In this document: positions 6,023-9,281 of the stretch, in pieces
Layout of the letters: the number at the start of each line of letters is the position of its first letter
Position numbering within the stretch: position 1 is the first letter of the stretch
Assembly (NCBI GenBank): GCA_002309675.1
Contig: DBXX01000055.1
Coordinates: 4,415 to 13,695 of the forward strand
Direction: 5' to 3'
Length of the DNA: 9,281 nt
From: Lachnospiraceae bacterium UBA1201
GTDB lineage: Bacteria > Bacillota > Clostridia > Lachnospirales > Lachnospiraceae
Translations under genes and position numbers: made by a program
The notes under the pieces: generated by a model
Databases searched by the model: none
Seen by the model: the letters and a program-made list of their open reading frames with translations, nothing else
Told to the model about the DNA's origin: nothing

Positions 6023-8356
6023 ATGATGAAAAATAATTCTGTTTATATACGAGTGCTCACGACCGTGCTGGCGCTACTTCTGGTGGTGCCCGGTCTTTTT
6101 ATGGCCGGTGTGCAGGCCGCCCCGGAGAATACGAAGGCCGGCTCAGCGGATCATGATGAGATAAAGGTCCTTTCCGTATCCGTCCACGTGGATACGAAGA
6201 CTAATATGGTTTCCTCGGAACTGATCCTTCAGAATACCGGGGCGCAGGACGCAGAGGTCACATTTCCCCTGCCGGAGATCTCAGCGGGGATAGACCGGCA
6301 GGCATTGGCCGTAAAGACCGCCGGAGGCGAAAACGTCGCCCTGCAGGACGGTCTGGTGACGCTTCCCGTAAAAGCGGGCGAAAGCGCCGGCCTGTCTTAT
6401 GCCTACAAGACGAAGAAAGCGCTTAGCTTTGAGCGCACGATCGCGTTCGACCTGCGGCAGCTGTCCGGATACTTTAATGATCGCATCGGCCATTTGGACT
6501 GGTCGGTCGATATGCCTTTGTATGAACGGATCCTGGTTCGGGAGATCACGCCGGCAAACTACCAAGTGAAGGAAAACACCGTCCGGGTGATGCTGGATGA
6601 TTTTTCGGTCAGCCGGTTACTTAACCGGGTTTATCTGGCGCGGACAACGCATCAGGATCTGATGGCGGAGCTGGAGGAAAAAGAAGAGACCGAGGATGTC
6701 ACCATGGGCCTGTTTCTCGCGGAGAACTATCGGAAATGGTTTGACGATCCGTCTCTGATCCGGGACAGTCTGGTCTTCATAGAGCAACTCTCGGGAGATT
6801 ATTCCTATAGTTTGAATTCAAACCTGACCATGCAAAACCTGTATTTCGAAAAGTATTATCCGAAGGACAGGGAGATGCTGCTTCAGGAAATGAAATATTA
6901 TAGCGAAAATTGGAGTTTTTCCGGGACAGTGACCGGATATGATGAGGAGCAACTGCGTTTTTTCAGCACCATGTACTGGAAGACCATTACCGATGATACA
7001 TATGATCTTTTTCACGGATTGTTGTGGAGCATGGGCAGTATCCGGGAGGACGCGGAGCCGTATGAAGCATTTTATAGGAATAATACATTGGCCGTTTCAG
7101 CTATGAGTAGCAAGAATACGCCCCAGATCTATGCCGTCTTGCTTACGAGACAGCCGGACCTGGCCGGAAAACCTCTGGCTGCTGCCCACTCGGATAACGA
7201 CTGGTATTCGGTCATTATCACTCCGACGGACGAGATGACGCTGCTAAGGACACCGGCAAACCGGACCTACGCGATGGATGATCAAACGGATTTTCAGTAT
7301 CTGTACCTGGATGAGAACGATATTGAGAGCCCGGAGGCATTACAGGATCTTCTGAACACCTTACATGTCAAAGCTGTGATTCGCCTGCAGATCGTGCCAG
7401 AGGAAAGCGATGTCTTCCGCGCACTTAGTGAAGCAAAAGGCGAATACATGTATGCCTGCTATGGATATGACGGGACGGAAACCTATCCTTTTGAGCAGTT
7501 TGCAGCTGATCTTTTGGAAGCCGAAGGGGAACATTTCCGGGAGCTGAACGGAAATGAATTTATCGATGAAGACTGGGGAAAAACCAACTTGTATTACAAA
7601 CTGGCTCCTATCAATGAGCCCTTAAAGGGTGCTCTGTCCGTCCCTGTCTTTACCCTGTATTGGGGTTACGCGTTTCCGGTAGAGAGAATCGTTGAAGCCT
7701 ACAAAGAAAAGGAAGGTGAACAAACGGGGATCAATGTCCCCAGAGTCACCGGCGGTCCTCTTTCCGACGCCTGGCTGGTAGAGAATTTTGAGTGTAATCA
7801 TCCGGATTCGGAGATGTCCGGTATCGGAATGATCAAATATCTGATGAAGCATCCGATCCCGGAGAAGATGATTGCTGATCGTGATGCAGCCTCGCAGAAG
7901 GCGGCCGATGCCAATTCGGAGGCGCTTAAGCAGGCACGGAGCGTGCTGAACCTGCCGGAGGCTTCGGAGGTGATCGAGGCGGCATTGTCCGGGCCGACAC
8001 CTACAGAAGTTCCTACGGAGGCACCGACCGAAGCGACCACGGAGGAGCCGACGGAGGAGACAACCGAAGCGACGACAGAGGCCCTGACAGAGGGTTCTAC
8101 GGAAGCTTCGACGCAAGCGTCTGCAGAAGCGACGACGGAAGTAGAGACACAGGCTTCTACCGAAGTGGATGTCGGTAATACGACGCAGGCCTTCGAAGAA
8201 ACAACAGAGATGGTAGAACCGTCCCGGGGACACGGCGAGAAGAAAGAGCCGGCCGATAACAACATGATCTGGATCATTGTGATCGTAGCGGCAGTCGTCG
8301 TATTCGGAGGCGTGGCCGGTGTGACCGCGGTCCTGCTGAAAAAGAAGAAAAAATGA
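6023..8356 (+). CDS. Secreted, membrane-anchored surface protein with Thr/Glu-rich stalk, function unknown
   Basis: A 777-residue protein I cannot assign to a named family. Residues 1-32 are a signal peptide (NNSVYIR, then a hydrophobic core, then GVQA with likely cleavage before APEN). Residues ~45-205 look like a beta-rich extracellular domain (LSVSVHVDTKTNMVSSELILQNTG onward, with a VTFPLPE turn). Residues ~225-655 form a large mixed domain rich in aromatic and acidic residues with only one Cys (591). Residues ~657-730 are a stalk of Thr/Glu/Ala/Ser, then a charged spacer, a single membrane helix (~748-772) and a KKKKK cytoplasmic tail. There is no LPxTG motif, so the protein is held by the helix rather than by sortase. 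Two adjacent ATGs exist; the second, at 6026, has the better distance from AGGGAGGGG, which would remove one Met. It is a single-gene unit with its own promoter and terminator. A receptor, adhesin or envelope-sensing role is possible but unproven. Confidence 0.85.
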   Translation: MMKNNSVYIRVLTTVLALLLVVPGLFMAGVQAAPENTKAGSADHDEIKVLSVSVHVDTKTNMVSSELILQNTGAQDAEVTFPLPEISAGIDRQALAVKTAGGENVALQDGLVTLPVKAGESAGLSYAYKTKKALSFERTIAFDLRQLSGYFNDRIGHLDWSVDMPLYERILVREITPANYQVKENTVRVMLDDFSVSRLLNRVYLARTTHQDLMAELEEKEETEDVTMGLFLAENYRKWFDDPSLIRDSLVFIEQLSGDYSYSLNSNLTMQNLYFEKYYPKDREMLLQEMKYYSENWSFSGTVTGYDEEQLRFFSTMYWKTITDDTYDLFHGLLWSMGSIREDAEPYEAFYRNNTLAVSAMSSKNTPQIYAVLLTRQPDLAGKPLAAAHSDNDWYSVIITPTDEMTLLRTPANRTYAMDDQTDFQYLYLDENDIESPEALQDLLNTLHVKAVIRLQIVPEESDVFRALSEAKGEYMYACYGYDGTETYPFEQFAADLLEAEGEHFRELNGNEFIDEDWGKTNLYYKLAPINEPLKGALSVPVFTLYWGYAFPVERIVEAYKEKEGEQTGINVPRVTGGPLSDAWLVENFECNHPDSEMSGIGMIKYLMKHPIPEKMIADRDAASQKAADANSEALKQARSVLNLPEASEVIEAALSGPTPTEVPTEAPTEATTEEPTEETTEATTEALTEGSTEASTQASAEATTEVETQASTEVDVGNTTQAFEETTEMVEPSRGHGEKKEPADNNMIWIIVIVAAVVVFGGVAGVTAVLLKKKKK
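7994..8212 (+). repeat. Imperfect Thr/Glu-rich repeat tract coding the protein stalk
   Basis: About 73 residues (roughly 658-730 of the surface protein) are built from TE-x units such as PTE, TTE and STE separated by A, P or E. At DNA level the units vary (ACG/ACA/ACC with GAG/GAA), so the repeat is held by protein composition rather than exact DNA copies. Such tracts act as extended, often glycosylated spacers in cell-surface proteins of this bacterial group. Confidence 0.75.
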
Positions 8357-8366
8357 CCATAATAAT

Positions 8367-8404
8367 ACGGCGCCGGGAGCGTGAGCTCTTCGGCGCCGTT
8401 TTTT
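8367..8404 (+). terminator. Terminator of the surface-protein gene, with GNRA-type loop
   Basis: ACGGCGCCG (8367-8375) pairs with CGGCGCCGT (8391-8399); the stem continues through a bulge to GAGC/GCTC (8377-8380/8385-8388), closed by the tetraloop GTGA. Six T's follow (8399-8404). It lies between convergent genes; on the minus strand the hairpin is followed only by ATTATTA, so it would be a weaker stop for the HD gene. Confidence 0.88.
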
Positions 8405-8431
8405 ATTGTATGCACTGAAAACAGTACTTTT

Positions 8432-8959
8432 TTAAGGCCGTTTTCGATTTTTCAATGTGGATCGAATTCGGTTCTTCTTAGGAGCATCGCCCCGGTTCAG
8501 GATCGCCTGGACGGGCTTGAGTTCGGCAAAGGAGGTGATCTTATCCGCGACGGTCAGGATCCAGCCTTCGCGGTAACGCGGCGGCCGACGCAGGTTTAAG
8601 GGGAACATGTGACAGCGGATCATGTCAGCCTCGATGTCGCCGACGGAAAAATCACGCTTCGCGTTCTCCAGGGAAATGTCGGCGTGATAGAAACCATGCC
8701 ATTTGTGGCCGTCCTCATGCCAGTCATATAAGAAGTAATCATGGAGCAGGGCGCCGCGAACCAGGGCGCGCTCATCGGTCCGGATCCGTAACTTGCGGGT
8801 CATCCGGATGCACATTTCAGTAACGCGCAGGGAATGCTCGTAGATGCTCTGGGAGCCATGCTGAATATAGGACCGGCTTTGTTGCATGCCTTTGGATGTC
8901 AATATATCATTGCCATAGAGGCGAATCAGGTCAGCCGGATCTTGCGTTTGCTTTTTCAT
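8432..8959 (-). CDS. HD-domain phosphohydrolase-like protein
   Basis: A 175-residue minus-strand protein with the metal-binding signature of HD-superfamily phosphohydrolases: His42 (YEHSLRV), His73-Asp74 (ALLHDYFLYDW) and Asp139 (VADKITS). Extra histidines at 85, 88, 92 and 117 (KWHGFYH, RCHMFP) lie where many HD proteins bind further metal or phosphate. The C-terminal ~16 residues are strongly basic (KKNR, LKNRKRP). Family members cleave phosphoesters or nucleotides; the substrate here cannot be told. It is cytoplasmic, with no signal or membrane segment. On its strand GAAAGGA (8971-8965) stands five bases before the ATG, confirming the start. It is transcribed alone, convergent with the surface-protein gene. 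Confidence 0.88.
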   Translation of the reverse strand: MKKQTQDPADLIRLYGNDILTSKGMQQSRSYIQHGSQSIYEHSLRVTEMCIRMTRKLRIRTDERALVRGALLHDYFLYDWHEDGHKWHGFYHADISLENAKRDFSVGDIEADMIRCHMFPLNLRRPPRYREGWILTVADKITSFAELKPVQAILNRGDAPKKNRIRSTLKNRKRP

Positions 8960-9028
8960 GGATTTCCTTTCTTCCGCAGTCGGTCGGTCGGCGACCGGGC
9001 GGCCCGGGAAGGTAAATGTACCGTGTAT

Positions 9029-9057
9029 ATTATACGGATTTAGAAGCCGCTTCGCAA
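9029..9057 (-). promoter_or_regulatory. Promoter of the HD-domain gene (minus strand)
   Basis: Read on the minus strand, TTGCGA (9057-9052) and a perfect TATAAT (9034-9029) are 17 bases apart. Transcription would start near 9022, giving a leader of about 60 bases that contains the GC-rich inverted repeats at 8985-9007. Confidence 0.62.
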
Positions 9058-9068
9058 GGGCGCAAGGG
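9053..9068. repeat. Tandem 8-bp repeat CGCAAGGG x2 over the HD promoter -35
   Basis: CGCAAGGG occurs twice head to tail (9053-9060 and 9061-9068). The first copy overlaps the minus-strand -35 box. It could be a small operator or a chance duplication. Confidence 0.45.
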
Positions 9069-9119
9069 ATCTTTTATGTTTTTTTAAGAATGCATCCGCG
9101 CGCCTCAAAAGAACCATGA

Positions 9120-9200
9120 GTGTTACGTAAGTGTTACGTTCCTTTACAAATCCGTGAAGGATTGTTTCAAATCTGTTAAAGTGTGTTAAGAATGTGTTAT
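9120..9200 (+). promoter_or_regulatory. Helically phased TGTTA direct repeats, Pho-box-like response-regulator site
   Basis: TGTTA occurs at 9121, 9132, 9174, 9184 and 9195, with a near copy TGTTT at 9163. Spacings are 11 within the first pair, then 11, 10 and 11 in the second group, and 42 (four helical turns) from the second repeat of the pair to the 9174 copy. The first pair is a longer direct repeat, AGTGTTACGT. Read on the other strand the units are TTAACA, TTAACA, ATAACA and GTAACA, close to the TT(A/T/C)ACA hexamer known for Bacillus PhoP. The group ends 17 bases before a -35 box, the place expected for an activator site. Between the groups is an inverted repeat AATCC/GGATT (9149-9163). 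Confidence 0.6.
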
Positions 9201-9216
9201 TTTTTAGCGCATGCGG

Positions 9217-9245
9217 TTGACATATCCGCCCGCGTTCATTAGAAT
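9217..9245 (+). promoter_or_regulatory. Strong promoter of a gene beyond the right edge
   Basis: TTGACA (9217-9222) and TAGAAT (9240-9245) are 17 bases apart: a perfect -35 and a 5/6 -10. Transcription would begin near 9252. The phased TGTTA array lies immediately upstream. Confidence 0.82.
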
Positions 9246-9250
9246 CGAAT

Positions 9251-9281
9251 TAGTTTCCGAACTATTAGAACCAAAGAGGAG
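9251..9281 (+). promoter_or_regulatory. Leader with 5' hairpin and ribosome site of the next gene
   Basis: TAGTT (9251-9255) and AACTA (9260-9264) can form a small hairpin with loop TCCG at the very start of the transcript. The window ends with AAAGAGGAG (9273-9281), a good ribosome site, so a start codon is expected within about ten bases of the edge. Confidence 0.65.

Larger units (their letters stand above)
8960..9281. other. Non-coding divergent control region
   Basis: This 322-base stretch holds no gene I can support. From left to right it has the HD gene's leader, with overlapping GC-rich inverted repeats (CGGTC/GACCG at 8985-8997 and CCGGG/CCCGG at 8995-9007), its minus-strand promoter, an 8-bp tandem repeat, an AT-rich segment with T-runs (9071-9086), the TGTTA repeat array, a plus-strand promoter and a terminal ribosome site. 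Confidence 0.8.

Noticed and set aside
8220..8356. Sortase (LPxTG) cell-wall anchor
   Set aside because: A hydrophobic helix and Lys tail are present, but no LPxTG or clear variant precedes the helix; the protein is treated as membrane-anchored.
7622..8415. Minus-strand frames across the Thr/Glu tract, giving Ser/Val- or Arg/Cys-rich repeats
   Set aside because: They are the complement of the repetitive stalk codons; the plus-strand frame has signal peptide, membrane helix, promoter, ribosome site and terminator.
8412..8434. Second terminator (ACTG-AAAA-CAGT followed by T's) after the surface-protein gene
   Set aside because: The stem is only four base pairs and the T-run partly belongs to the stop region of the HD gene; it is too weak to call.
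9119..9200. CRISPR-like array
   Set aside because: The repeat unit is only 5-10 bases at 11-base spacing with no spacers; it fits a protein-binding site.

Overview
The window looks like chromosomal DNA of a moderately GC-rich Firmicute, most likely a clostridial (Lachnospiraceae-like) gut anaerobe. The evidence is strong AGGAGG-type ribosome sites, TTGACA/TATAAT promoters, tight GC-rich terminators with T-tracts, a C1 aminopeptidase of the PepC type, and a surface protein on a Thr/Glu-rich stalk. No phage, transposon, CRISPR or RNA gene is visible.

Layout. Positions 1-507 are the 3' end of a gene that resembles the clostridial AlkZ-related proteins; its terminator overlaps its stop codon. 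A strong promoter (568-597) then starts a four-gene operon: pepC (684-2060), an HSL-type alpha/beta hydrolase (2088-3011), an HxxxDG acyltransferase of the condensation/alcohol-acetyltransferase superfamily (3001-4251), and a small membrane protein with an N-terminal zinc ribbon (4248-4919, DUF6320-like). The last three overlap one another by 11 and 4 bases and probably act together, as an acyl-transfer/acyl-removal pair with a membrane partner. The operon ends at a long two-tier hairpin terminator (4956-5027).

Next come a single-gene AraC-type regulator fused to a shortened, partly degenerate GGDEF-like domain (5058-5858), a perfect-stem terminator, and a 777-residue secreted, membrane-anchored protein of unknown function (6023-8356). 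A convergent minus-strand gene for a small HD-domain phosphohydrolase (8432-8959) follows, with its own promoter.

The right end (8960-9281) is non-coding but rich in control signals. It holds an array of TGTTA direct repeats at 10-11 bp spacing, resembling the binding sites of PhoB/PhoP-type response regulators, a near-consensus sigma-A promoter and a ribosome site at the very end. These belong to a gene that begins just outside the window.

The observations most worth following are: the coupled hydrolase/acyltransferase/zinc-ribbon cluster, whose hydrolase has Asn where the catalytic Asp is expected; the AraC-GGDEF fusion with an internal ribosome site at the domain junction; and the Pho-box-like array.
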